The translations under genes were made by a program, and so were the position numbers. From an uncultured Bacteroidales bacterium (GTDB lineage Bacteria; Bacteroidota; Bacteroidia; Bacteroidales; Bacteroidaceae), in the NCBI GenBank assembly GCA_902768605.1, contig CACXLY010000001.1, forward strand, positions 36,850 through 100,849: a DNA stretch of 64,000 bases, written 5' to 3'. The notes under the pieces are model-generated. The model searched no databases. It saw only the letters and a program-made list of their open reading frames with translations, and was not told the DNA's origin. Positions 8,412-17,122 of this stretch are shown piece by piece (the stretch's first letter is position 1; each line of letters begins with the position of its first letter).

Positions 8412-9683
8412 ATGAAGAACGACAATCAGACAATGGACAGGCAGATACCTGTCAGCGTTCAGCGCAAGCGCAAGATAAAGAAGGCGGCGGCATGGACTGG
8501 CGGCTTCCTCGCCGTGCTGGGCATTGCGGCATGGCTCGGCACGCAGATGATGCCGACGTTGGACAAGAAGGCCCTCGTCATCTCGGACGTGGACCGTGGC
8601 ACGATAGACGTCAGCGTCTCGGCTACAGGCAAGGTGGTGCCGGCCTTCGAAGAGGTCATCGTCTCGCCCATCAGTTCGCGCATCCTCGAGGTCTATGCCC
8701 ACAGCGGCGACAGCGTGGACGTGGGCACGCCACTGTGCCGACTGGATCTCCAGTCGGCCGAGACGGACTACGCCAAGGCCCTCGACGAGCGCGAGATACG
8801 CCAACAGCAGATGGCGCAGCTCCGGGCGAATACCGAGACGCAGCTCTCCGACCGGCAGATGCAGATTGAGGTGGAGGAGATGAAGGTCTCGCAGCTCGAG
8901 GCTCAGCTCCGCAACGAGCTTTATCTCGACAGCCTCGGCTCGGGAACACGCGATAGAGTAAGGCAGGCAGAGACGGCCCTGCGCACAGCACAGCTCCAGC
9001 TTTCGCAGCTACGCCAGCAATACGCCAACGAGAAGAAGGTGAAGCAGGCCGACCTGCGCATGCAGCAACTGCAAAACGGCATCTTCGAGAAAGGGCTCGA
9101 CGAGAAGCGTCGCACCCTGGACGATGCCAAGATACGTTCGCCGCGACGCGCCACCCTGACTTATATAAACAATGAGATAGGTAGCACGGTGAGCGCCGGG
9201 CAGAAGCTCGCCATCGTGAGCGACCTCAGTCACTTCAAGGCGGAATGCGAAATAAGCGACACCCACAGCGAACGCGTCCACGTCGGCGGCGCCGTCCTCC
9301 TCAAGATAGGCAAGGAGCGGCTGACGGGCACCATCAATACCGTGACGCCTCTCAGCCAGAGCGGTGCCATCACCTTTACCGTCGTGCCCGACGACATGAG
9401 CCATCCGCGCCTGCGCTCAGGCCTCAGGACCGAGGTCTTCGTCATCACCAGCATCAAGGACGATGTGCTTCGCATCAAGAACGGCTCGTTCTACAGCGGC
9501 CCGGGCGACTATACGCTCTTTGTAATGAAGAATGAAGAATTAAGAATGAAGAATGTACGGCTTGGCGAGTGCAACTACGACTACATCGAAGTCATCGAGG
9601 GCCTGGAGGAAGGCGAACAGGTCGTCGTCAGCGACATGAGTAAATATAAAGGGAAAGAAAAGTTGAAGGTGAAAAGTGAATAA
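8412..9683 (+). CDS. macA: Membrane-fusion (periplasmic adaptor) protein, HlyD/MacA type
   Basis: 423 aa. The ATG at 8412 gives a basic cytoplasmic start (ending QRKRKIKKAA), one membrane anchor (about residues 21-40), a lipoyl/barrel-sandwich half with GKVVPAFEEVIVSPISSRIL, a long alpha-helical hairpin (about 105-235, Gln/Glu rich), the second lipoyl half (YINNEIGSTVSAGQKLAIVSD) and a beta-barrel domain with the G-L-R-T motif (RLRSGLRTEVFV). It bridges the FtsX-type permeases and TolC across the periplasm. An upstream in-frame ATG at 8304 was rejected because that extension is entirely repeat DNA. Near the C-terminus residues MKNEELRMKN come from a 7-bp-period insertion (9523-9557). Confidence 0.9.
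   Translation: MKNDNQTMDRQIPVSVQRKRKIKKAAAWTGGFLAVLGIAAWLGTQMMPTLDKKALVISDVDRGTIDVSVSATGKVVPAFEEVIVSPISSRILEVYAHSGDSVDVGTPLCRLDLQSAETDYAKALDEREIRQQQMAQLRANTETQLSDRQMQIEVEEMKVSQLEAQLRNELYLDSLGSGTRDRVRQAETALRTAQLQLSQLRQQYANEKKVKQADLRMQQLQNGIFEKGLDEKRRTLDDAKIRSPRRATLTYINNEIGSTVSAGQKLAIVSDLSHFKAECEISDTHSERVHVGGAVLLKIGKERLTGTINTVTPLSQSGAITFTVVPDDMSHPRLRSGLRTEVFVITSIKDDVLRIKNGSFYSGPGDYTLFVMKNEELRMKNVRLGECNYDYIEVIEGLEEGEQVVVSDMSKYKGKEKLKVKSE
9523..9557. repeat. 7-bp-period array in frame inside macA-like gene
   Basis: ATGAAGA-type heptamers (four to five copies) that read in frame as MKNEELRMKN, in a region where the flanking code is much richer in G+C. Confidence 0.8.
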
Positions 9684-9694
9684 TTGCTACCGCC

Positions 9695-9758
9695 CAATTA
9701 TGAATTGTGAATTGTGAATTATGAATTGTGAATTATGAATTGTGAATTATGAATTATT
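9695..9758. repeat. 7-bp-period AATTATG/AATTGTG array containing a start codon
   Basis: About nine heptamers. The ATG of the next gene (9749) is the ATG of one repeat word, so the first residues of that protein (MNY) are repeat-encoded. Confidence 0.9.
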
Positions 9759-11065
9759 TTAGACAAGCCCTCGCCATGATGCGAGAAGAGAAACTTTATT
9801 CCGCGATGTACATCTGTGGCACGGCACTCGCCATTGCCTTCACGATGCTCATTGCCGAGGTGTATTATATTAAGGTGGCAGACATAGCGCCGGAAGTGAA
9901 CCGCAGCAAGACGTACTATCTGAATAGTCTCGAAAGAGGAGAGCAACAGGCTCCCAGCGGAATTTATAGCGATACATTCCGGGACTTGTTCCAGACGATG
10001 CAGACGCCAGAGTGCGTAATGGCAACGGCGGAGTGGCAGATGTGGTCATCGGCCTACATGAAGCTTCCCGACAATGTTCACGACCACGGCGTGCGGGTAA
10101 AGTTGACCGAGCCGGGCTTCTTCCGCTTATACCAATTCAACTTCACAGAGGGTGCACCCTTCACGCAGGACGATTTCGACAACCGTAGCAGGACTGTGGT
10201 GGTGACAACGGAGGTGGCAGAACTGATCTTCGGTAAAGGAACGAAGGCCGTGGGACAGCGCATCTACGTCAACAACCGCGACTTCACCATCTGCGGCGTG
10301 GTGGAAACGCCGAGCTCGCTCACGGAGAAATGCGTGGCCGACATCTGGTGCCCGTATAACGCCCAAGGGCTTTTAGACAATTTACACTTCATTGGTAAAG
10401 ATGGCGAGGTGGTCAAAGGAGAATATAATATAGACATGGATCTGGAAGTAGCTTTCGCGGTGCCTGCCGACAAGCGGGAGGCTTTCCTGCAGGAAATGAA
10501 GGAGGTGGAGGCTCGCTACAATTCCATGCATAAGGACGAACCCGTAGAAATGGTTGCCAGCCTCGAGACACACAATTCCACCATATGGCATGAACTCGGC
10601 GGCATATTCCAAACTTGGGACGAGGACTTGTACTGGTACGTCACACCCGCCATCCTGCTCCTGCTTCTTGTGCCTGCCCTCAACCTGAGCGGCATGGTGG
10701 CAAGCCGCATGGAGCGCCGCCTGCCTGAGATGGCCATCCGCAAAGCATTCGGAGCCAAGCGACGCACATTGTTCTGGCAGGTCATTATGGAGAACTTGCT
10801 GCTCACACTCATGGGCGGTGCCATAGGGCTATGTTTGGCATGGACTGCTCTCTACAGCTGGCGCGACTGGGTCTTTTATATATTCTCTATGAACAATTAC
10901 CTCTACGAGAGCGTACCCATCATCAAGGGCGAAATGTTCTTTGGCCCTGTCATCTTCCTCATTGCCCTGCTCATCTGCACACTGCTGAATGTATTGGCAG
11001 CGACCCTACCCGCATGGCTCAGCCTTAGAAAACCGATTGTTGAATCTATGATGATAAAGAAATGA
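9749..11065 (+). CDS. MacB/FtsX-type ABC transporter permease, pair 3 subunit A
   Basis: 438 aa. Closely resembles the A subunit at 415: YFRQALAMMREEKLYSAMYICGTA, one helix, MacB-like periplasmic domain, then FtsX helices around MAIRKAFGAKRRTLFW, and the C-terminus SLRKPIVESMMIKK. The start codon lies within the AT-rich repeat array. The stop overlaps the ATG of the B3 gene by 4 bp (ATGA), implying translational coupling and a heterodimer. It lies downstream of the fusion-protein gene with no ATPase of its own, so it presumably depends on the ATPase at 3328. Confidence 0.88.
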   Translation: MNYFRQALAMMREEKLYSAMYICGTALAIAFTMLIAEVYYIKVADIAPEVNRSKTYYLNSLERGEQQAPSGIYSDTFRDLFQTMQTPECVMATAEWQMWSSAYMKLPDNVHDHGVRVKLTEPGFFRLYQFNFTEGAPFTQDDFDNRSRTVVVTTEVAELIFGKGTKAVGQRIYVNNRDFTICGVVETPSSLTEKCVADIWCPYNAQGLLDNLHFIGKDGEVVKGEYNIDMDLEVAFAVPADKREAFLQEMKEVEARYNSMHKDEPVEMVASLETHNSTIWHELGGIFQTWDEDLYWYVTPAILLLLLVPALNLSGMVASRMERRLPEMAIRKAFGAKRRTLFWQVIMENLLLTLMGGAIGLCLAWTALYSWRDWVFYIFSMNNYLYESVPIIKGEMFFGPVIFLIALLICTLLNVLAATLPAWLSLRKPIVESMMIKK

Positions 11066-12348
11066 AACAGATTACAGAAATATTCCGCCGGAGGTCATCT
11101 CTCTGGTTAATTTTGGAACTCATCCTTGTCACCATCGCCTGCTGGTGGGCTTTCGACCCTGTGCTGGTAACAGGCACTGTCATACGGATGAACCCTGGCT
11201 TTGATGTTGACAGAATGGTAAAACTGAATGTGTCCAGCACTGTCACCCGTCTGGATATAGAGGAACAGCAGATTACCACCATTCCTGACGAGGAAGAACA
11301 CTTGTTACAGAAGGTGCAAGAGCTGGAGGACGTGGTGCTGGCCTATCGAGCCGTTTTCAATCCTATTGGTGTGGGAGACTATGGCTGGTCAACCTACTTC
11401 TACCATGACAGCGACTCCCTTTATGCTTGTCAATATGAATTCATGAAAGATTCCCGGATGTTTGAAGTTTATGGTATCCAGTCGATCACGCCCGAAGTGC
11501 CTACCAGCGAACTGAGCCACGACTGCGAATGGAACGAGGTCATCCTCACACGTTCTATGGCGATGGGACTCTTCGGCACCATCGATGTGGCGGGACGCAG
11601 CTTAATTAGTAAGGTATGGGGGTATCTGGAAAACGGGGAGTATGGCCGGAAGAATGAGAACTATCGCATTCGTGCTGTGGTGGAAGATGTGCGCCATCAT
11701 GCTTGGGACCGCGACCTTGCCACGGTGTTCAAATGTTCCACTGGCTCGAGTTCGTCAGTCCCCATTATCGTGCGATTGCGGGAAGGTGTGAATGCAGAGC
11801 GTTTCTTGGAGAGCCATAAACAGCAACTGCAAACGGAGATGACGACAGAGCATTGCTACATCCGCGATTTCCAGACAGCCCGCGATGCTTTCCAAGAGGA
11901 CATTGACCGCATTGGTGTCGGCGGTCAGATGCGTCGTAACTTGTTCATCGCAGCGTTCTTTTCTGTGAACATAGCATTTGGCGTATTCGGCACCTTGCTG
12001 ATGTACACACGTCAGCGCCGTGAGGAAGCCGGTGTGCGTCGAGCTTTCGGTGCGACGAAGTGGAACGTCTTTTGGGACTTCATTCGCGAGGCGTGGCTGC
12101 TTACCACCATCAGCGTCGTTATTGGCTGCATCATCTACTTCCAGTTCGCCGCCGCGAAGGGCCTCTTCGACGGCTTCACCAGCCGTAACCCTGCCGTCCG
12201 TCTCTGGTTCGACGACTTCGGCACGCACTTCATGGTCGTGTCCCTCTTTGTTTACATTATTATATTATGTACCGTCCTGCTCGGCACCGCTATTCCTGCC
12301 TGGAGAATAAGCCGCAGCGAGATTACGGAATCATTAAGAGAAGAATAA
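11062..12348 (+). CDS. MacB/FtsX-type ABC transporter permease, pair 3 subunit B
   Basis: 428 aa. B-type: short basic start (MKQITEIFRRRSS), helix 1 (WLILELILVTIACWWAF), a periplasmic domain, then FtsX helices with the cytoplasmic motif GVRRAFGATKWNVF and the end motif SRSEITESLREE. Its start overlaps the stop of A3. It is the cleanest reference for the B1 copy at 1842: the two align through the RRSS-W-L-LEL segment with only the repeat peptide extra in B1. The segment at 12251-12300 (YIIILCTVLLGTAIPA) is almost identical in B1 (YIIILCTVLIGTTIPA), consistent with recent duplication or gene conversion. Confidence 0.88.
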   Translation: MKQITEIFRRRSSLWLILELILVTIACWWAFDPVLVTGTVIRMNPGFDVDRMVKLNVSSTVTRLDIEEQQITTIPDEEEHLLQKVQELEDVVLAYRAVFNPIGVGDYGWSTYFYHDSDSLYACQYEFMKDSRMFEVYGIQSITPEVPTSELSHDCEWNEVILTRSMAMGLFGTIDVAGRSLISKVWGYLENGEYGRKNENYRIRAVVEDVRHHAWDRDLATVFKCSTGSSSSVPIIVRLREGVNAERFLESHKQQLQTEMTTEHCYIRDFQTARDAFQEDIDRIGVGGQMRRNLFIAAFFSVNIAFGVFGTLLMYTRQRREEAGVRRAFGATKWNVFWDFIREAWLLTTISVVIGCIIYFQFAAAKGLFDGFTSRNPAVRLWFDDFGTHFMVVSLFVYIIILCTVLLGTAIPAWRISRSEITESLREE

Positions 12349-12350
12349 GA

Positions 12351-12435
12351 TTTGTGGGGATTGGCGGATTCATACAATAAAAAACTTGTGGGGATTGGCA
12401 ACTTTTTATGAAATAAACTTGTGGGGATTGGAAAA
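12351..12435. repeat. Three copies of TTGTGGGGATTGG, 33-34 bp apart
   Basis: Copies start at 12352, 12386 and 12419. The last overlaps the -33 region of the ntrC-type gene's promoter. The spacing (33-34 bp, about three helical turns) differs from the 22-bp arrays elsewhere. Confidence 0.85.
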
Positions 12436-12449
12436 CCTTACTATCTTTG
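12419..12449 (+). promoter_or_regulatory. Bacteroidetes-type promoter of the ntrC-like gene
   Basis: TTG at 12419-12421, a 20-bp spacer, and TATCTTTG at 12442-12449. The regulator therefore seems to be transcribed by the primary sigma factor rather than by sigma-54. Confidence 0.75.
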
Positions 12450-12514
12450 CACCATAAATAACGGACTTTGCCCTAAATCGTAAATTGTAAATTGTCAAAT
12501 AGTAAATCAAAGAA

Positions 12515-13954
12515 GTGGTTCTCGTAGTTGATGATGATAAAAGCATACGCCTCTCGCTGAAGCTTATTCTGGAGCGTAACGGGTATGAGGTTGCGATGGC
12601 CGAGGAGCCGAAGGAAGCCATCAGGATTATCCGCGACATACCCGCTGTGGAGCTGGTGCTGATGGATATGAACTACAACATCTATCGCACCTCTTCCAAC
12701 GACGGCGAGGAAGGTATCACTTTGCTGAAGCAGATAAAGGTGTTCCGTCCCGACGTGCCGTGCATCCTGATGACGGCATGGGGCACCATCGAGCTTGCCG
12801 TGCGGGGCATGCGGGCCGGAGCGTTCGACTTCATCACGAAGCCGTGGGACAACGGCGTGCTGCTGGAGAGGATACAGACTGCAAAGAGCCTCTCAAAGAC
12901 CCTCTCTAACTCCCCCTTAAAGGGGGAGAAACCAGGCGAATCTTCCGCAAAGAAAGCCTCCCCTTTAAGGGGAGGTTTGGTAGGGTCTGGAGGTTTGGTA
13001 GGTCCTGGTTTGGTAGGCCCTGGTTTGGTCGGCACATCCCTCTCCGGCATTCTTTCTACCATCAGCCGCGTCGCTCCAACAAATGCGCCTGTCCTTATCA
13101 CAGGGGAAAGCGGCACGGGCAAGGAACTGATTGCAGAGGCCATACACCGGCAGAGCAAGCGCGCCAACGGGCCTTTCGTGAAGGTAAACCTCGGCGGCAT
13201 TTCTTCATCACTATTCGAGAGCGAGATGTTCGGCCATAAGAAAGGTTCCTTCACCGATGCCACAGCCGACCGCATCGGTCGCTTCGAGCTGGCAAAGGGC
13301 GGCACCATCTTTCTGGATGAGATTGGCGAACTGTCGCTCGCGAGCCAGGTGAAGTTGCTGCGCGTGCTGCAAGACCAGACCTACGAGGTGCTGGGCGACA
13401 GCCATACGCGCCGCACGGATGTCCGCGTGGTTTGTGCCACGAATGCCGACCTGCGGGCGATGGTGGAGGAAAAGACTTTCCGCGAGGACCTCTTCTATCG
13501 CATCAACCTCATCAATCTGCACCTGCCGCCCCTCCGCGAACGCCGCGAGGACATTCCCCTCCTTGTAGAGCATTTCCTGCGTGAAGCTTGTCGGGCAAAT
13601 AATATTCCTGTCGTCGCAGCATCCCACGAGGCCATCGCTTACCTCCAGACGCTTCCATTCCCCGGCAATATCCGCGAGCTGAAGAATCTGGTGGAGAGGG
13701 CATTGCTGATGCACGACCCTAAAGGCGACCAGCTTACCGCCGCCGACTTCGCTCCTCACCTCACACCCGCCGCCGTGCCTTCGGCTTCTCCCGAAGGCTC
13801 CCCCGCCACCCTCGACGATTTGGAGCGCAACGCCATCGCTGCCTCTATTCAGAAACACGGCGGCAACCTCTCACTCGTGGCAAAGGAACTGGGCATCAGT
13901 CGCGGCGCACTTTACCGAAAGATTGAGAAGTACAACCTACAACGGTCGATATAA
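12515..13954 (+). CDS. NtrC-family sigma-54-dependent response regulator
   Basis: 479 aa from a GTG at 12515; in-frame stops lie just upstream, so a longer start is excluded. Receiver domain at 1-120 with acidic VVDDD, phospho-acceptor Asp51 (LVLMDMN) and Lys in ITKPW. AAA+ domain from about 175: Walker [10 protein letters not shown], sigma-54 contact loop GSFTDA (in place of the textbook GAFTGA), Walker [13 protein letters not shown], arginine region [19 protein letters not shown]-terminal Fis-type helix-turn-helix ([20 protein letters not shown]). The linker (about 130-173) is made of an inverted pair of GC-rich repeats plus a Gly-Leu-Val-rich 15-bp tandem repeat. It pairs with the kinase downstream and is the natural activator of the promoter at 345. 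Confidence 0.93.
   Translation: MVLVVDDDKSIRLSLKLILERNGYEVAMAEEPKEAIRIIRDIPAVELVLMDMNYNIYRTSSNDGEEGITLLKQIKVFRPDVPCILMTAWGTIELAVRGMRAGAFDFITKPWDNGVLLERIQTAKSLSKTLSNSPLKGEKPGESSAKKASPLRGGLVGSGGLVGPGLVGPGLVGTSLSGILSTISRVAPTNAPVLITGESGTGKELIAEAIHRQSKRANGPFVKVNLGGISSSLFESEMFGHKKGSFTDATADRIGRFELAKGGTIFLDEIGELSLASQVKLLRVLQDQTYEVLGDSHTRRTDVRVVCATNADLRAMVEEKTFREDLFYRINLINLHLPPLRERREDIPLLVEHFLREACRANNIPVVAASHEAIAYLQTLPFPGNIRELKNLVERALLMHDPKGDQLTAADFAPHLTPAAVPSASPEGSPATLDDLERNAIAASIQKHGGNLSLVAKELGISRGALYRKIEKYNLQRSI
12902..12988. repeat. Inverted pair of GC-rich palindromic repeats in ntrC linker
   Basis: Cores CCCCCTTAAAGGGGG (12911-12926) and CCCCTTTAAGGGG (12960-12972), 33 bp apart and in opposite orientation, within the regulator's coding region and in frame. 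Confidence 0.88.
12974..13032. repeat. Tandem GGTTTGGTAGG repeat, 15-bp period
   Basis: GGTTTGGTAGG-like words start at 12974, 12992, 13007 and 13022, the last three exactly 15 bp apart. It encodes repeats of GLVGP between the receiver and AAA+ domains. Copy number changes of 15 bp would stay in frame. Confidence 0.9.
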
Positions 13955-14004
13955 CGCAACTACGAAATCACGTAATCACGACAAAGCTAAACAACGATTC
14001 CCTC

Positions 14005-15234
14005 TTGAAACTGAAACACTATTTCCTCATCCTTGGCTTGGGCATTGCCATGCTTGCTGCCGCCGCCCTCTACGGCACGTTCCACACTCACCAGCGGCTG
14101 TTCTACGCGACGGAAGGCTTTATCGCCCTGATGCTCTGCTACCTGTGGTTCTTTTATCAGAAGACCATACGCCCCTACGACACCCTCGTGAGCGGCATGG
14201 AGCTGGTGAAGGACTTGGATTTGACGACACGGCTTGCTCCGTCGGGACAGCACGAGACGGACATCATCGTCCGCACGTTCAACGAACTGCTTAATCGCCT
14301 GCGCAGCGAGCATTTGAGCCTCGAGGAGCAATACTCATTCCTTAGCCTTCTCATTGAGGCCTCGCCAATGGGCATCATCCAGTGCAATCTGGAGGGCAAC
14401 GTCACGTCGATGAATCCTGCAGCCCGGCAGATGATGTCGCCTGCCATAGAAGAGGCGATGCGTAGCCTGACGCTCGGAGAGTCGACCAACGTGCGCCTTG
14501 CCGGCGGGCCGCAGCTGTACCGTATCAGTCACCTGTCATTCCCCGACAGAGGCTACCAGCATCCCTTCTTCCTCATCGAATCCCTTACCGAAGAAATACA
14601 TCGCGCGGAGAAGGCGGCATACGAGCGAATCATCCGCATGATTGCGCACGAGGTGAACAACAGCGTGGCGGGCACTGTCAGCATCATGGAAAACGGGGAA
14701 TGGGAAATGGGGAAATCCCTGTCCGAACGGCTCAAGACGCTTTCTGCCTTCGTAACGCGCTTTGCAGATGTGGTGAAGATTCCGCAGCCCCAACTCCAGC
14801 TATGCGACCTCAGTGAGGAGGTGGAGACGTGCCGCCCGTTCATCGAAAACCTCTGCCTGACAGCTCACGTGCATCTGGACCTGCAGCTCTCCGACGAGGC
14901 AATTCCCGTTCATCTCGACACTATCCTCTTTGGGCAGGTGCTGGTGAATATCGTGAAAAACTCCATTGAAAGCATCAAGGAGTCGCATATTACTAAGGGA
15001 AAAGTCACCATCTCCGTGACGCCCGGCGAACTTGTTGTCACAGACAATGGACGCGGCATTTCGCCCGAGGTCGCCACTCAGCTCTTCACGCCCTTCTTCT
15101 CCACCAAGCCACAAGGTCAGGGCATAGGTCTCCTGCTCATTCGCGACATCCTCGTTGCCCACCGTTGTACCTTCAGCCTCCTCACTGACCCTGAAGACCA
15201 CCTCACGCGCTTCACCATCCAATTCCCCGCATAA
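14005..15234 (+). CDS. Sensor histidine kinase, NtrB-like partner of the activator
   Basis: About 409 aa from a TTG at 14005; no ATG is available and the exact start is uncertain. Two membrane helices (about 5-24 and 36-52), then a HAMP-like helix, a PAS-like region (about 110-195), a HisKA helix with phospho-acceptor His215 (IAHEVNNS) and an HATPase domain: N-box NIVKNSIES, G1 VTDNGRGI, F-box LFTPFFSTKP and G2 GQGIGLLL. The two helices are separated by only about a dozen residues, so the periplasmic sensing part is tiny and the signal may be membrane-borne. Residues ENGEWEMGKS are written by a 7-bp-period GC-containing repeat (14690-14720). Encoded 50 bp after the response regulator. Confidence 0.92.
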   Translation: MKLKHYFLILGLGIAMLAAAALYGTFHTHQRLFYATEGFIALMLCYLWFFYQKTIRPYDTLVSGMELVKDLDLTTRLAPSGQHETDIIVRTFNELLNRLRSEHLSLEEQYSFLSLLIEASPMGIIQCNLEGNVTSMNPAARQMMSPAIEEAMRSLTLGESTNVRLAGGPQLYRISHLSFPDRGYQHPFFLIESLTEEIHRAEKAAYERIIRMIAHEVNNSVAGTVSIMENGEWEMGKSLSERLKTLSAFVTRFADVVKIPQPQLQLCDLSEEVETCRPFIENLCLTAHVHLDLQLSDEAIPVHLDTILFGQVLVNIVKNSIESIKESHITKGKVTISVTPGELVVTDNGRGISPEVATQLFTPFFSTKPQGQGIGLLLIRDILVAHRCTFSLLTDPEDHLTRFTIQFPA

Positions 15235-15251
15235 CGGCTCGCGTTTCCCGA

Positions 15252-15345
15252 CGCCACAGCAAGGAACGTCACTTCCCACAGCAAGGAACGGCTCACGCCA
15301 CAGCAAGGAACGCCACTTCCCACAGCAAGGAACGGCCGACGCCAC
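15252..15345. repeat. 22-bp-period array of CACAGCAAGGAACG
   Basis: Copies start at 15255, 15277, 15299 and 15321, every step exactly 22 bp. It lies between the convergent ends of the kinase gene and rluA. The same word recurs at 37874-37950 and 45558-45640. Confidence 0.95.
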
Positions 15346-15386
15346 TGCACGCGAGTGCGAGCGCATCGACGGAGGCGGGCGCATGG

Positions 15387-16073
15387 CTACTTATTCTCCA
15401 TGCGTCTGCTTATCTCTTGCCAGAGACGTTCCTGTGGAACAGGTGCTTTGATGTCGATTAGGGTGTGCGAGACGGGGTGCTCCAGTTCGAGGCGCCATGC
15501 GTGGAGCGAGATGCTGCCGTCGGGATTGCTGCGAGGCGCACCGTACTTCAAGTCGCCCCTGATAGGGCAGCCCATCTTGGCGAGCTGGCATCGTATCTGA
15601 TGATGACGGCCGGTATGCAGTTCTATTTCAAGGAGGAAGTAGCGGTCCGACTCAGCCACGACGCGATAGTCGAGCACGGCCTTCTTGCTGCCCGGCACCT
15701 CGCGGTCGTAGGCGCGGGCCGTGTTCTGCTTCTCGTTACGTGTCAGCCAATGCGTGAGTGTGCCTTCCGGCAGCGGAGGACGGTTGGCGACGATGGCGAG
15801 GTAAGTCTTTCGGACCCCCTTGTGCTCGGCAAACATCTTGTTGAGCCGCGGCAAGGCCTTGCTCGTCTTGGCAAACAGCACGACGCCGCTGACAGGACGA
15901 TCCAGCCTGTGGACGACGCCGAGATAGACGCCGGCAGGCTTCTGGTACTTGTCCTTCAGGTAAGCCTTCACGATATCAGACAAGGGGACATCGCCGGTCT
16001 TATCTCCCTGCACGATGTCCCCTGCTCTTTTTGATACTGCTATCAGGTGATTATCCTCGTAGAGAACTGTCAT
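15387..16073 (-). CDS. RluA-family rRNA/tRNA pseudouridine synthase
   Basis: 228 aa. Converts specific uridines in RNA to pseudouridine. The catalytic motif HRLDRPVSG carries Asp58, and the downstream motifs HTGRHHQIRCQLAKMG and G-D-x-K-Y-G (RGDLKYGA) are typical of the RluA family. No N-terminal S4 domain is present, so this is the short form; the exact target uridine cannot be assigned. It is convergent with the kinase gene and separated from fabG by a duplicated 89-bp segment. Confidence 0.93.
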   Translation of the reverse strand: MTVLYEDNHLIAVSKRAGDIVQGDKTGDVPLSDIVKAYLKDKYQKPAGVYLGVVHRLDRPVSGVVLFAKTSKALPRLNKMFAEHKGVRKTYLAIVANRPPLPEGTLTHWLTRNEKQNTARAYDREVPGSKKAVLDYRVVAESDRYFLLEIELHTGRHHQIRCQLAKMGCPIRGDLKYGAPRSNPDGSISLHAWRLELEHPVSHTLIDIKAPVPQERLWQEISRRMENK

Positions 16074-16094
16074 AGTTCATAGGCTGTAGTCCAT

Positions 16095-16272
16095 AGTCCA
16101 TGGTTATCTCTTGCTCAGTCATAGGGCGTAGCCTTAACTATGAACTCATAACTATGAACTCTGCACTTGATTTACATATTCATAGTCCATAGTTATCTCT
16201 TGCTCGGTCATAGGGCGTAGCCTTAACTATGAACTCATAACTATGAACTATGAACTTGATTTACATATTCAT
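16095..16272. repeat. 89-bp tandem duplication covering the end of fabG
   Basis: Segments 16095-16183 and 16184-16272 are near-identical. The second copy ends inside the last codons of fabG (AATATGTAA on the minus strand), so the first copy is a stranded duplicate of the gene's 3' end. Both carry AGGGCGTAGC, the reverse of the GCTACGCCCT element also found at 30453 and 47471, and 7-bp AACTATG words. Confidence 0.9.
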
Positions 16273-17019
16273 GCCGCCATCCACTTGGATGACTTGTCCG
16301 CTGACGTAGCTGCTCATGTCGCTGGCGAGGAAAGTTGCCACGTTGGCAATGTCCTCCACCTGCCCGCCGCGGCGCAAAGGAATCTTCTTCTTCCACTCCT
16401 CGCGTATCTCCTCGCTAAGCTGCGCCGTCATGGCTGTCTCGATGAAGCCTGGGGCGATGGCGTTGGCGCGGATGCCCTTCGGTCCCATCTCCTGAGCGAT
16501 GCTCTTTGCGAGGGCAATCATGCCGGCCTTCGAGGCTGCATAGTTAGCCTGGCCTGCATTGCCGTGCACGCCCACCACGCTGGCCATGTTGATGATGCTG
16601 CCGCCTCTTTGTCTCATCATGACGGGCACACAGGCGTGGGTGAAGTTGAAGGTGCTCTTCAGATTGACGTTGATGACGGCGTCCCACTGTTGCTCGGTCA
16701 TGCGGAGCATGAGTCCGTCCTTCGTGATGCCAGCGTTGTTGACGAGGATGTCAATCGTGCCAAAGTCTTCCTTTATCTTTTTCACTACCTCTTCAGTAGC
16801 TGCGAAGTCGGCTGCATTGCCTGCATACGCGCGGCAAGTGACGCCGACAGCCTCTATTTCCTTGCGCGTGGCTTCCAGTCCGGCAGCCATCTCGTCGTTG
16901 AGAACGAGGTCGGTGAATGCTATGTTTGCGCCTTCAGAGGCAAACTTCAAGGCAATCGCCTTACCGATGCCGCGCGCTGCACCCGTGATGAGTGCTGTCT
17001 TTCCTTCTAATAGTTTCAT
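16261..17019 (-). CDS. fabG: 3-oxoacyl-[acyl-carrier-protein] reductase
   Basis: 252 aa, SDR fold. NADPH-dependent reduction of 3-oxoacyl-ACP in fatty-acid elongation. Visible: cofactor motif TGAARGIG (about 12-19), NNAG (94-97), catalytic Ser147, Tyr160 and Lys164 (YAASK), and the C-terminal VDGGMNM. The start at 17019 was chosen because MKLLEGKTALITG is the normal FabG beginning; the in-frame extension upstream is repeat DNA. It lies 104 bp downstream of the TetR gene on the same strand, and the two are likely co-transcribed. Confidence 0.95.
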   Translation of the reverse strand: MKLLEGKTALITGAARGIGKAIALKFASEGANIAFTDLVLNDEMAAGLEATRKEIEAVGVTCRAYAGNAADFAATEEVVKKIKEDFGTIDILVNNAGITKDGLMLRMTEQQWDAVINVNLKSTFNFTHACVPVMMRQRGGSIINMASVVGVHGNAGQANYAASKAGMIALAKSIAQEMGPKGIRANAIAPGFIETAMTAQLSEEIREEWKKKIPLRRGGQVEDIANVATFLASDMSSYVSGQVIQVDGGMNM

Positions 17020-17058
17020 ATTTGGTCGTTTATTCGTTTGGTCGTTTGGGGAAATCAG

Positions 17059-17122
17059 AGCGGTAGCAAATTCTTCATTCTTCACTCTTCATTCTTAATT
17101 CTTAATTTTTAATTCTTCATTC
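17059..17122. repeat. 7-bp-period CATTCTT array between fabG and tetR gene
   Basis: Heptamers of CATTCTT/AATTCTT type. The entry sequence GGTAGCAAATTCTTCATTC is identical to that of the array at 27902. Confidence 0.85.

Noticed and set aside
15252..15345. 22-bp arrays as replication iterons
   Set aside because: They occur at nine or more loci with different words, next to ordinary genes, without a replication initiator gene or DnaA-box cluster.
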